The notes beneath the pieces are model-generated. The model saw only the letters and a program-made list of their open reading frames with translations, was not told where the DNA came from and made no database searches. Position numbers and translations under genes: made by a program. Positions 50,924 to 59,315 of a DNA stretch of 64,000 bases are shown piece by piece. Within the stretch, counting starts at the first letter, position 1; every line of letters starts with the position of its first letter. The stretch covers positions 1 to 64,000 of the forward strand of contig JBBQBB010000004.1 of the NCBI GenBank assembly GCA_038317095.1. The letters run 5' to 3'. The DNA is from JAGXTF01 sp038317095. Lineage in GTDB: Bacteria > Bacteroidota > Bacteroidia > NS11-12g > UBA955.

Positions 50924-53575
50924 ATGAAAAAACTATACAAAATTATGCTGGGTCTTTTAGTGGTGGCAGCCATGTCCTTCAGCAACAAAGCAACGGCTCA
51001 AAACTCCAACGGAGGATTTGAGTACAGTTCCAAGTGTTTGGTTACCAATTTTTGGACAACAGACAAGCGAGCTTCTGACACCGCCTGCATTACCGCTTAT
51101 TGGAGTGTAAACGGAACTTATTACACTGGATCAACTTTTACTTACACATTTCCTAAAGCCGGCACATATCAAGTGTGTATGAAGCTAAAGAGTAAATGTA
51201 AAACATGGGACACTACCTACTGTAAAAGTGTGGTGGTAACTGCATGCACAACCAAATGCAATTGGGCGGGTATGGATTTTTCTTATTCCAACAAATGCAG
51301 AACTTTTACGTTTGAAGGTAAAAGTTCATCTTCAGGTTGCTTAAAATATCAATACTATGTATTTTACAACAATACAACCACAACATTAACACCTGGCCGA
51401 ATTGGCACTTACACCTTCCCAGCAAACGGATCCTACAACGTTAAATTGATTGTAAAAGATACTTGTCACAATTGTGATACATTCATTTACAAAACCATCG
51501 GTGTCAATTGCAGTTCTTGCGATTTCAAACCTGAATTTGGATTTAAAGCGGATTGCCGTAAAGTTAAATTTACCGCAGGCACCGTAAGCGGAGCCACATA
51601 TTATTGGAATTTTGGCGATGGTAGCACCGGATCGGGTGTGGACCCATCTCGTACCTATGTAAAAGATGGTGTATACAAAGTTTGTTTGTATGTTTCTTGG
51701 AAAGACCCAAATACCGGCGACTATTGCAAAAAAGAGTTTTGCAGAGAAGTAGTTGTAAAATGCGGCGAACCTTGCAACTTAAAAGGCGATTACCAATTCT
51801 ATACCAGCGGTTCTACTGTTAAATTTTTCGGTAGCAGCAACAATGGAACTTATTATGACTGGGATTTTGGAGATGGCACCACAGGAAGTGGCAAAGACCT
51901 TTACCACGTTTACAAAAAACCTGGCACCTATAAGGTTTGTGTTAAAATCACAGACAAAACCCGCAAATGCACCGTAAAAGTTTGCAAAACAATAGTGATT
52001 GTAGAGCCATGCCGCGTAACTGGCGACTTTAGCTGGACCAAAGGAACAACAGCAGGATCCTTCAAATTTAAAGGCATCAGCACAGGCGGATACTATTATG
52101 TTTGGTCATTCGGCGACGGCACATCAGGAACCGGTGTTGACCCTTCACACACATACACAAAACCTGGCACTTACACTGTTTGTTTGACTATCTATTCTAA
52201 AAACGAAAAATGCAAAACCAAAATTTGCAAAACTCTGGTAGTGCCTACTTCCCAAGAAAAATGCATTTTGCCGACAGGTTGGTCTCAAACCAATACTTGC
52301 AGAGACTATAGCTTTGACGGTTATAAAATTACTGGCAGCAACGGAACAATCTATACCAACCCTTGCCACAAATACAGTTGGAGTTTTGGTGATGGCACGT
52401 ATGCCTCTGGCAAAGCGGTTACCCATAAATATGCTACAAACGGGTCTTACACAGTTTGTTTAAAAGTGATAGATACTTGCAGAAAGTGCGATACCCTAAT
52501 TTGCCACTCAATGATTGTTAACTGCGCTGAAAAATGCAATTGGAAAGCCAAATATCCAAATTATACAACCTTCAGTGCTGGGGCAAAATGCCTAGTAATA
52601 TCTGCAGGATTAAATACTGCAAATGGTCCTTGCATTAAGCAATACTATTCAATAGCAGGCGGTTCTTATACATCCAATGGCAAAACGTTTAGAGACTTTA
52701 CAGTTGGCAAGCCTGGCAATTATGTTATTTGCATTAAACTAGTAGATACTTGTACTGGCTGTGATACTACACTTTGCAAAGAAGTCGCAGTTACAGGCTG
52801 CTGCAACTGGACAGGAACAGACTTTACGATAACCACCAACAATGACAAATGCCTATATACATTTACAGGCGCAACCAGCAGCAAAACTTGTTTGAAATAC
52901 GAATACACAATATCTGGCGGAACCAGTGGAGCATCTGTTACAAAAACAGGTCGTGTGGTAGAATACACAATGCCTGCGAATGGAACTTACAAAATATGTT
53001 ATAAAGTAACCGATACTTGTAACAAATGCGACACGACAATTTGCAAAACCGTAACTGTTACCTGCGCTTGCACTGCCAAAGCTTACTTTGTTGTTGATAG
53101 CACTAATTCTGCTGGCGTGATGTATTTTACAAACAAGAGCTCAGGCGCTTCTTTTTACAGTTGGGATTTTGGCGACAGTAGCAGTGCAACAAGTGTTTCT
53201 CCTGGCAAACACGCATACAAAGCATCAGGTAGTTACACTATTTGCTTGACTGTTTGGGATGCAAACAAAACCTGTAGTACTAAATATTGTGTTACCATTA
53301 AGGTTGTGAAAACCCGCAGCGCTGCCAGTTCAAATGGCATCAGCGTATCGGTTCCTGTGAATATTTATCCGAACCCGGCTTCTACCACATTTACAATAAC
53401 CACAATGGGTTATGCAAACTACGAAGTGCTAGATTTGAAAGGCAGAATGATTACATCAGGCAACCTAACCAATGCAACTGCCATCAACACCGATGGATGG
53501 ATGAATGGGATTTATTTAATAAGGGTAACCAATACAGATGGCGTTGGAACCACGCGCCTCATGATTCAAAAATAA
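50924..53575 (+). CDS. T9SS-secreted, Cys-rich multi-PKD-domain protein
   Basis: This 883-residue protein has a signal peptide (MKKLYKIMLGLLVVAAMSFSNKATAQ) and about nine or ten PKD-like Ig modules with WNFGDGSTGSG, WDFGDGTTGSG, WSFGDGTSGTG and similar loops. The modules are unusually rich in Cys; the motif DTCxxCDT occurs four times. Residues from about 810 (VNIYPNPASTTFTI) form a T9SS type A sorting domain. PKD arrays form stiff stalks, so this may be a surface fibre or adhesin strengthened by disulfides. It is the last gene of the sigma operon, 67 bases after the previous gene and just before a strong terminator. Confidence 0.87.
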   Translation: MKKLYKIMLGLLVVAAMSFSNKATAQNSNGGFEYSSKCLVTNFWTTDKRASDTACITAYWSVNGTYYTGSTFTYTFPKAGTYQVCMKLKSKCKTWDTTYCKSVVVTACTTKCNWAGMDFSYSNKCRTFTFEGKSSSSGCLKYQYYVFYNNTTTTLTPGRIGTYTFPANGSYNVKLIVKDTCHNCDTFIYKTIGVNCSSCDFKPEFGFKADCRKVKFTAGTVSGATYYWNFGDGSTGSGVDPSRTYVKDGVYKVCLYVSWKDPNTGDYCKKEFCREVVVKCGEPCNLKGDYQFYTSGSTVKFFGSSNNGTYYDWDFGDGTTGSGKDLYHVYKKPGTYKVCVKITDKTRKCTVKVCKTIVIVEPCRVTGDFSWTKGTTAGSFKFKGISTGGYYYVWSFGDGTSGTGVDPSHTYTKPGTYTVCLTIYSKNEKCKTKICKTLVVPTSQEKCILPTGWSQTNTCRDYSFDGYKITGSNGTIYTNPCHKYSWSFGDGTYASGKAVTHKYATNGSYTVCLKVIDTCRKCDTLICHSMIVNCAEKCNWKAKYPNYTTFSAGAKCLVISAGLNTANGPCIKQYYSIAGGSYTSNGKTFRDFTVGKPGNYVICIKLVDTCTGCDTTLCKEVAVTGCCNWTGTDFTITTNNDKCLYTFTGATSSKTCLKYEYTISGGTSGASVTKTGRVVEYTMPANGTYKICYKVTDTCNKCDTTICKTVTVTCACTAKAYFVVDSTNSAGVMYFTNKSSGASFYSWDFGDSSSATSVSPGKHAYKASGSYTICLTVWDANKTCSTKYCVTIKVVKTRSAASSNGISVSVPVNIYPNPASTTFTITTMGYANYEVLDLKGRMITSGNLTNATAINTDGWMNGIYLIRVTNTDGVGTTRLMIQK

Positions 53576-53602
53576 AACCAAGCGAAACGCTTAAAATTCT
53601 AA

Positions 53603-53629
53603 GGGCCGCCAATATAGGCGGCCCTTTTT
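53603..53629 (+). terminator. Strong intrinsic terminator of the sigma operon
   Basis: GGGCCGCC at 53603-53610 pairs with GGCGGCCC at 53617-53624 across a six-base AT loop and is followed by TTTTT. It is a textbook rho-independent terminator 28 bases after the PKD gene. Confidence 0.92.
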
Positions 53630-53688
53630 CATTGGACCAAACCCAAGCTATTTGTGTCCAAAATCACAGTAATTACTCCAAATTAAAT

Positions 53689-53696
53689 TACCTTTG
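53689..53696 (+). promoter_or_regulatory. Putative -7 element TACCTTTG of the stress-protein gene
   Basis: TACCTTTG matches TAnnTTTG exactly and ends 17 bases before the ATG at 53714. The GTG at 53699, where the longest frame starts, is too close to be translated, so the ATG is preferred. Confidence 0.55.
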
Positions 53697-53713
53697 CAGT
53701 GAAATTCACAAAA

Positions 53714-54580
53714 ATGGAACGCGAAACCAATAACTTTATCCTAGTGCCTACCGATTTCTCAGATGTGGCGGGCAATGCACTTAGCCATGCAATTATGGTA
53801 GCTAAAGCTTACAAAAATGGAATTACCCTCCTAAGCATAATCGAAGAAAACTTTTTGTCAGGATTGTTTACTTCGTCTCAAAGCGGGCTGGTAAGAGAAG
53901 CCATTGAAGCGCGTTTGGAAAAACTGGCTGGAGAAATTCGCGATACACATAAGCTAGCGGTAAATACCAGAATTGAAAGTGGAAGGGTTTACAAAATCAT
54001 TTCAGAAATATCCAATGCGGAAAACTATGACTCTATCATTATGGGCAGCCATGGTGCCAGTGGTTTAGAGCAAGTTATTGGCAGCAATTCTTCTAGAACC
54101 ATTCAATACTCGAAAGTACCTGTTGTAGTGGTAAAAAGCCAACCCGTTCGTGCGGGTTATAAGAAAATAGTGATGCCTATAGACTTAAGCTTAGAAAGCC
54201 GTCAGAAAGTGGACTGGGCTAAATTGCTCGCTAAAAAATTCGATTCTGAAGTACACGTAATTTACACAGGCAGTTCCGATGAATTTACCCAAAACCGCAT
54301 TTCTGCAACGATAAAACATGTTGAACACGATTTGGTTGAATCAGGGGTGCATTTTGTATCGAACGAAATAGAAGACAAAATGTTAGAGAATTTTGCAACA
54401 GAAGTTCTTACCTACGCAGACAATATGAAAGCCGATTTGATTTTGGCTATGACACATACCGAAAAAGGAATTACAGATTTTATGATTGGCACTTTAACGC
54501 AGCAATTGGTAAACCGTAGCGAAAACATCCCTATAATGTGTATTCATCCTCACGAAACCGGATTCACCTACGATTATTAA
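53714..54580 (+). CDS. Universal stress protein, tandem UspA domains
   Basis: The ATG at 53714 gives 288 residues. Two UspA folds are seen in tandem. The first begins FILVPTDFSDVAGNALSHA and ends with the nucleotide-binding block GSHGASGLEQVIGSNS and VPVVVVK. The second begins KKIVMPIDLSLESRQKVDWA and has a degenerate binding block (AMTHTEKGITDFMIG). Only the first domain therefore keeps a clear ATP-binding motif. Such proteins help survival under stress or energy limitation. The gene lies between two terminators and is monocistronic. Confidence 0.9.
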   Translation: MERETNNFILVPTDFSDVAGNALSHAIMVAKAYKNGITLLSIIEENFLSGLFTSSQSGLVREAIEARLEKLAGEIRDTHKLAVNTRIESGRVYKIISEISNAENYDSIIMGSHGASGLEQVIGSNSSRTIQYSKVPVVVVKSQPVRAGYKKIVMPIDLSLESRQKVDWAKLLAKKFDSEVHVIYTGSSDEFTQNRISATIKHVEHDLVESGVHFVSNEIEDKMLENFATEVLTYADNMKADLILAMTHTEKGITDFMIGTLTQQLVNRSENIPIMCIHPHETGFTYDY

Positions 54581-54600
54581 TACAAAATATTTTAACAAAA

Positions 54601-54628
54601 AAAACCGCAAGATTTGCGGTTTTTTTTA
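54601..54628. terminator. Bidirectional terminator between convergent genes
   Basis: AACCGCAA at 54603-54610 and TTGCGGTT at 54614-54621 form a tight stem with a three-base loop. An A tract precedes and a T tract follows, so it can end both the stress-protein gene (+) and the channel gene (-). Confidence 0.9.
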
Positions 54629-54630
54629 TT

Positions 54631-55263
54631 TCACAATTCCTGGTTTTTGTTATGATCCTTTGCAAATCTCGGCAAACTCAAATGGTACTTTTCTGCAATC
54701 CAACGTACGATAAATATAAAAGCAAAAGCAATTAAATAGGAATAATTTCTTTGGCAATTTAAATAATCTAAGCCTTGGTACAACAAGGCGCCGAGAAGGC
54801 AAGCCGTTGCGTAGATTTCCTTTTTAAAAATCACCGGTTCTTCATTGCTCAGCACATCTCGCAATATTCCGCCCATGACCGCCGTAAACATGCCTAAAAT
54901 AGCTGCCACGGGCAAAGATACATGCATACTCATGGCCTTTTGGGTTCCAATAATGGTAAACATGGCAATGCCCAAAGAATCCAAGACAAAAAAAATCTTT
55001 CTCCAATGTTTAATTCGGTTGTAAAACAACCCGGTTAGAATTAAACCCATCAGCACGGCATAAATGAAATTTACATCCTTTACCCAAGCAAGCGGATAGG
55101 AGCCCAACAACATATCCCTCAAACTTCCGCCACCAGTAGCGGTGATAAAGCTAATAAATGTTGCCCCAAACCAATCTGGGGTAGATCGGTTGTTTGCTAC
55201 CAGTGCCCCAGAAGCGGCAAAAAAACCAGTTCCTAAAATTTCGAGAATATATTGAACCTGCAT
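54631..55263 (-). CDS. TRIC/UPF0126-family membrane channel protein
   Basis: The 210-residue protein has about seven transmembrane helices and two copies of the conserved glycine-rich pattern: ATGGGSLRDMLLG near 43-55 and FTAVMGGILRDVLSNEEP near 125-142. These are diagnostic for the UPF0126 (YicG) group, the prokaryotic relatives of trimeric intracellular cation channels. It probably forms a K+-permeable trimer. It lies 37 bases after the TonB-dependent receptor gene on the same strand and may share its transcript. Confidence 0.92.
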   Translation of the reverse strand: MQVQYILEILGTGFFAASGALVANNRSTPDWFGATFISFITATGGGSLRDMLLGSYPLAWVKDVNFIYAVLMGLILTGLFYNRIKHWRKIFFVLDSLGIAMFTIIGTQKAMSMHVSLPVAAILGMFTAVMGGILRDVLSNEEPVIFKKEIYATACLLGALLYQGLDYLNCQRNYSYLIAFAFIFIVRWIAEKYHLSLPRFAKDHNKNQEL

Positions 55264-55300
55264 TGCTGCAAATTACATCCAAATAAAATGAATTGTGAAT

Positions 55301-57757
55301 TTAAAAATCCATTATAATGCCAATCGTTGGCAAAACGGTGCCTGAGGTGTTTATCAAATAATCAGCCTTATACGCATTTGGATTGTTTGAATCGGTAATT
55401 AAATTGCCATTGTTGTCTTGGGCGGCAATTAAAGTGGCAGGTCCTGTATATTGGCTGTTTAATATATTCTGAATGTCTAAATACAAATTCAAAGAAAAAC
55501 GCTTTAAATACCAAACTTTATCCACCCTCAAATCCAATTGGTTGAAATTACTGAGTCTACCAGTGTTCAGTTGGCCATAATTTGGCAATGCTTGTCCTTT
55601 TATATCCCAATTGGCCTTAACCAATGAACGGCCTGCATCATTTGGTGTAAAAGGTCGGCCAGTTACATAACGCCATTTTGCACCCACTTCCCAATTCTTT
55701 TTTAACTTTATGCCTCCCACCAAACTGAGAGTGTGCCGGCTATCCCATGCGCTGGGTATGAATTTGCCAAATTTATCGGCAAAAGTAGACCAAACCAAGG
55801 TGTAGCTTACAATGCCATATAAACCACTTTTACTTCTGCGCTGAACCAAGAATTCTGCGCCATAAGCCCTGCCAGTTCCCGACGCATTGACAGGCTCGTT
55901 TCCTGTTACCGCAAAATCAGCACCCAAATTACCCAAACTAATAGAGTCGCGCAGGGTAAAAGGATATCGAGAATACTGTTTGAAAAAGCCTTCTAGGGTA
56001 ATTTTCGTTTCACCGCCTTGGTTGTATTGCAAACCCGCTACTGCTTGCTGACAGCGAATAAACTTGGCTGTATTTGCATTTTGCAATGTACCCGCTGTAT
56101 TGCGATAACCTAACACTGTGTTTGCTGGCAGTTGATGGAATTGACCCACATTTGCATTCAAATAAAAATTGCGATTCAGTGGAATTGAAGCGGACAAACT
56201 TATCCCTGGTTGATTGAAAATATTTTGCGTACTTTTATTGTAATTGCTTCCATCCAGTCTCGCTGCTGCCGACAACAATGTTCCTTTACCAACCGTGCGC
56301 GAAAACCTAGTAAATACTGAATAATTAAAAACATTTAATGCCGAAGTAAAATTAATGATTTGTTGTCCGGCAGGTAGGCTAATTTTATTGAAAGTGTTTA
56401 CACCGTAAGTTATTAAATTCCCTGAAAACCCGTTCAAATTGTTCCACTTGTGTAATTTTCCGCTGGTTTCGAACCTGATTTTGTTTTCTGCCTCGTTGCT
56501 TTTATAATCCAGTATTTTATTCGCAGGATCAGACTCATCGTTGTTTTTGTATTTTTTGGTTGTATTGTTTAATTGGCTACGGCTAATAAATACTTGCTTC
56601 TTAAATTTGCTAGAATAACGCGTATATACCGCACCTATTGTATAATTCCATTGACTGTAATCCGGCAAATAACCCAATATATAATTGTTGTTTTTCAACT
56701 TAACACTATCTGTAATGCCATTGTTCACCTTTTCATTCAATTTAAAAAAATCAAATGCTCCCAATCCTACAAAAACCAATTCATCTTTTTCTGTTATTTT
56801 GGTTTTAACCTTTACTTGATAATCGATAAAATTTGGTAAAAATGGAAGTTTTAATAGGGTAAAAAGACCTTGCAAATAACTTTGTCTCACAGAACCTATA
56901 AAAGTGGTTTTCTTCCCAATGGGACCGTCTGCCGTAAATCCCAAATCGCTGCTTCCCACTGTAAATCTAAACTTTGCTTTGTTTTTATTACCTTCGGTTT
57001 GTTTAAAATCCACAACTGCACTCATGCCATTGGCTAAATTGATGGGAAAAGCGCCGGTGTAGAAATTTACTTCTTTGATAAAATTTACATTCAATACACC
57101 CACCGGACCACCCGTACTGCCCTGTGTTTGAAAATGATTAATCACTGGAATTTCAATGCCGTCTAAATAAAATTTATTTTCAGAAGGTGCTCCCCCTCGA
57201 ATAATAATATCATTCCGAAATCCTGGAATGGAAATTACGCCCGGCAAGGATTGAACAATTTTAGAAATATCCCTATTTCCACCTGGGTTTCTTTCTATTT
57301 CTCGGATACTGATTTGCTGGGCAGAAACTGGACTTTCTGCTTTTCTTATTTGTAGTCCTGATTTTGTAATAACCGCTTCCCCTGTATTTTCTCCCACAGG
57401 CTCCATTTGAATGGGAACAAACGGCGATTTACTAAAAGTAAAAAGATATTCCGAACTAAAAGTAGTAATGTATTTTTCTTTCTCTGCTGAAAGTGTATAA
57501 AAGCCTGGCTCTGAAATGGAAATAGAAAAATTACCATTGCTATCTGAATAGGTGCTAAACGTGGTTTTAAGCAAGTTAACTCTGGCATTTACAAGAGGAC
57601 TATTGGTGGAGACATCTACCACAGTGCCAGAAACAATAATGGTTTGCGCATTTGCAAATCCCGCCAAAAAAAATAAGAAGCAAATAAAAATATGCAAACT
57701 ATATTGATTTTTTTTTCTACAATTGACAATTGATATTTTGGGATGACTTAGATTCAT
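55301..57757 (-). CDS. TonB-dependent receptor with carboxypeptidase-like N-terminal domain
   Basis: The ATG at 57757 gives 818 residues; the GTG at 57769 lies inside a -7-like element. A signal peptide ending GFANAQ is followed by a carboxypeptidase-regulatory-like domain (VSGTVVDVSTNSPLVNARVNL), a plug domain (REIERNPGGNRDISKIVQSL, IRGGAPSENKFYLDGIEIP) and a barrel to the C-terminal strand. No TonB box was recognised and no SusD-like gene is adjacent, so this is not a SusC-type polysaccharide receptor. The substrate cannot be told. Confidence 0.92.
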   Translation of the reverse strand: MNLSHPKISIVNCRKKNQYSLHIFICFLFFLAGFANAQTIIVSGTVVDVSTNSPLVNARVNLLKTTFSTYSDSNGNFSISISEPGFYTLSAEKEKYITTFSSEYLFTFSKSPFVPIQMEPVGENTGEAVITKSGLQIRKAESPVSAQQISIREIERNPGGNRDISKIVQSLPGVISIPGFRNDIIIRGGAPSENKFYLDGIEIPVINHFQTQGSTGGPVGVLNVNFIKEVNFYTGAFPINLANGMSAVVDFKQTEGNKNKAKFRFTVGSSDLGFTADGPIGKKTTFIGSVRQSYLQGLFTLLKLPFLPNFIDYQVKVKTKITEKDELVFVGLGAFDFFKLNEKVNNGITDSVKLKNNNYILGYLPDYSQWNYTIGAVYTRYSSKFKKQVFISRSQLNNTTKKYKNNDESDPANKILDYKSNEAENKIRFETSGKLHKWNNLNGFSGNLITYGVNTFNKISLPAGQQIINFTSALNVFNYSVFTRFSRTVGKGTLLSAAARLDGSNYNKSTQNIFNQPGISLSASIPLNRNFYLNANVGQFHQLPANTVLGYRNTAGTLQNANTAKFIRCQQAVAGLQYNQGGETKITLEGFFKQYSRYPFTLRDSISLGNLGADFAVTGNEPVNASGTGRAYGAEFLVQRRSKSGLYGIVSYTLVWSTFADKFGKFIPSAWDSRHTLSLVGGIKLKKNWEVGAKWRYVTGRPFTPNDAGRSLVKANWDIKGQALPNYGQLNTGRLSNFNQLDLRVDKVWYLKRFSLNLYLDIQNILNSQYTGPATLIAAQDNNGNLITDSNNPNAYKADYLINTSGTVLPTIGIIMDF

Positions 57758-57768
57758 AAATAATATCA

Positions 57769-57776
57769 CGAAATTA
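57769..57776 (-). promoter_or_regulatory. Putative -7 element TAATTTCG of the TonB receptor gene
   Basis: On the minus strand TAATTTCG, one base from the consensus, ends 11 bases before the ATG at 57757. The GTG codon that begins the longer frame overlaps it. Confidence 0.45.
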
Positions 57777-57963
57777 ATGATTTATTGATGCAAAAAACAA
57801 ATGGGTTTCTTGGTTTGATGTAACTTTGTATAACTTTCACATAAAAACATTAAACAAAAGATAAAAAATCAGACTGAGCTCCCAAAATCATTGAATGTGG
57901 AACGAATGTGGAAATGAACTAAAAAAATAACCGTTAAAAGACAAAAGGGTAATACAAATAGGC

Positions 57964-57971
57964 TAAATTTG
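57964..57971 (+). promoter_or_regulatory. Putative -7 element TAAATTTG of the YkuK-like gene
   Basis: TAAATTTG matches the consensus exactly and contains the TTG that starts the longest frame at 57969. The usable start is therefore the ATG at 57987. Confidence 0.55.
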
Positions 57972-57986
57972 AATAAAACGAATGAT

Positions 57987-58460
57987 ATGGGCTGGCGTAA
58001 ACTTTCAGGAGAACCACTTCCCGATATTTTGGAAGCGGTTGAAAACACCATTTTAAGGGAAATTGCCGATGGCAATGAAATCAGCATTTGCATAGGAACC
58101 GACAGTCAAATGCACGCGGCAACTGCTGAATTTGCTACTGTAGTGGTATTTTTACGCAAAAAACGGGGCGGTTTTATTTATGTTTTAAAAGAGGATATTT
58201 CTTTTTACAAAGGCAGTTTAAAACAACGCATGATGGACGAAGTGAGCAGAAGCATTGCCGTGGCTTACCCACTGTGTCCTATACTTGAACGCTACGACAT
58301 TCCTATGGAAGTGCATGCCGATATAAACACAGACCCACATTTCGACAGCAACATTGCGTTAAAAGAGGCCATGGGATACATTTTAGGTATGGGATTTCAA
58401 TTTAAAGCCAAGCCAGATGCATTTGCCAGCAGCAACTGTGCGAATAAGGTGGTGCAGTGA
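57987..58460 (+). CDS. YkuK/DUF458 ribonuclease H-like protein
   Basis: The ATG at 57987 gives 157 residues. The sequence fits the YkuK family: ICIGTDSQMHAATAEFATVVVF with an acidic residue typical of the RNase H fold, EVHADINTDPHFDSN, and the end AKPDAFASSNCANKV, where Asp and Asn are conserved. The family is thought to have an RNase H-like fold, with activity and target not established. It is monocistronic. Confidence 0.85.
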   Translation: MGWRKLSGEPLPDILEAVENTILREIADGNEISICIGTDSQMHAATAEFATVVVFLRKKRGGFIYVLKEDISFYKGSLKQRMMDEVSRSIAVAYPLCPILERYDIPMEVHADINTDPHFDSNIALKEAMGYILGMGFQFKAKPDAFASSNCANKVVQ

Positions 58461-58610
58461 GTGGATCGCTTTAAAAGTCAGTTCTATGGAATGAATTATT
58501 GCATTTTTTGCATTGTCCTCAGACGTGGGTCTAACAAAACATAAGTGGGCACGCAGTTTTTTTATAAATCAAAGAAATACATGCGGTTTCAGAATTGCAT
58601 TTAAAAAACA

Positions 58611-58633
58611 AAAAAGCCAGAATAAATTCTGGC
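58611..58633 (-). terminator. Terminator of the LEA-like gene
   Basis: GCCAGAAT at 58616-58623 and ATTCTGGC at 58626-58633 form a stem. On the minus strand it is followed by a run of six T and a further T-rich tract, the form of an intrinsic terminator 26 bases after the LEA-like stop codon. Confidence 0.85.
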
Positions 58634-58658
58634 TCCTAAATATCTCTAAGTATAGTAT

Positions 58659-59159
58659 TTATACTTCAGGTGCTTTGGGTGCTTCTGGTGCGGAAGGATC
58701 TACAACCAACTTATCCAAATCTTCGGCATTCGCAACAATGGTACTTTGGGCTGCAGTATCAACCTTTAATTTATCTTTTGCTGCAACTTCAGTTACTTCC
58801 TCGTTATTTTCAATACCCAGTTTTTCTTTAATTGTATCTATTGCATCTTCTGCAAAATCTTTGGCTTTTTCAATAGCTGGGGCGGTAGCTTCTTTCACGT
58901 TTTCATACACTTCCGTAGCTTTTGCTTCTACCTTGTCCATAATAGGATCAACGTAGTCGTCTACTTTATCCCAAACTTTTTCGGCAGTTTCACCAATTTT
59001 TGTCGCTGCTTTATCTGCAAACTCACCCACATCTTCTAGGGCGTCTTTGGCTTTTTCTTTTAATTTATCAAAACCTGAATCTTCACCGGCAGGTTGATTG
59101 TTGTTAGAAGGCGCGCTGCTGCCGCCAAAGAATTTTTTAATATTGTCTAGGATTCCCAT
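58659..59159 (-). CDS. Amphipathic helical LEA/YtxH-like protein
   Basis: The 166-residue protein is almost all Ala, Glu, Lys, Asp and Val in helical repeats of about 11 residues (FDKLKEKAKDALEDVGEF, ADKAATKIGETAEKVWDKV, ATEVYENVKEATAPAIEKA), with a disordered acidic and Pro-rich end (PSAPEAPKAPEV). It starts with MGILDNIKKFFGG and has no signal peptide. This composition resembles late-embryogenesis-abundant and YtxH-like stress proteins that protect membranes or proteins. The exact role is unknown. Confidence 0.7.
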   Translation of the reverse strand: MGILDNIKKFFGGSSAPSNNNQPAGEDSGFDKLKEKAKDALEDVGEFADKAATKIGETAEKVWDKVDDYVDPIMDKVEAKATEVYENVKEATAPAIEKAKDFAEDAIDTIKEKLGIENNEEVTEVAAKDKLKVDTAAQSTIVANAEDLDKLVVDPSAPEAPKAPEV

Positions 59160-59167
59160 ATATTTTT

Positions 59168-59175
59168 CAAATCTA
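59168..59175 (-). promoter_or_regulatory. Putative -7 element TAGATTTG of the LEA-like gene
   Basis: On the minus strand TAGATTTG matches TAnnTTTG exactly and ends eight bases before the ATG at 59159. Confidence 0.55.
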
Positions 59176-59295
59176 CAACTCTGATGTGACGATATGGTTT
59201 AAAATTTATTATTTTTTACGCTGTCTTTTTGTCATTGACAATGTAATTTCTCTGCAACAATGGCGCAGCATCAAGGTTTGGATTGTGTTTTGTCC

Positions 59296-59303
59296 TAAAT
59301 TCG
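59296..59303 (+). promoter_or_regulatory. Putative -7 element TAAATTCG of secA
   Basis: TAAATTCG, one base from the consensus, lies 12 bases before the secA ATG at 59316. A TTTG at 59277-59280 is slightly too near for a standard -33 element. Confidence 0.45.
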
Positions 59304-59315
59304 CAGATATTTTAT

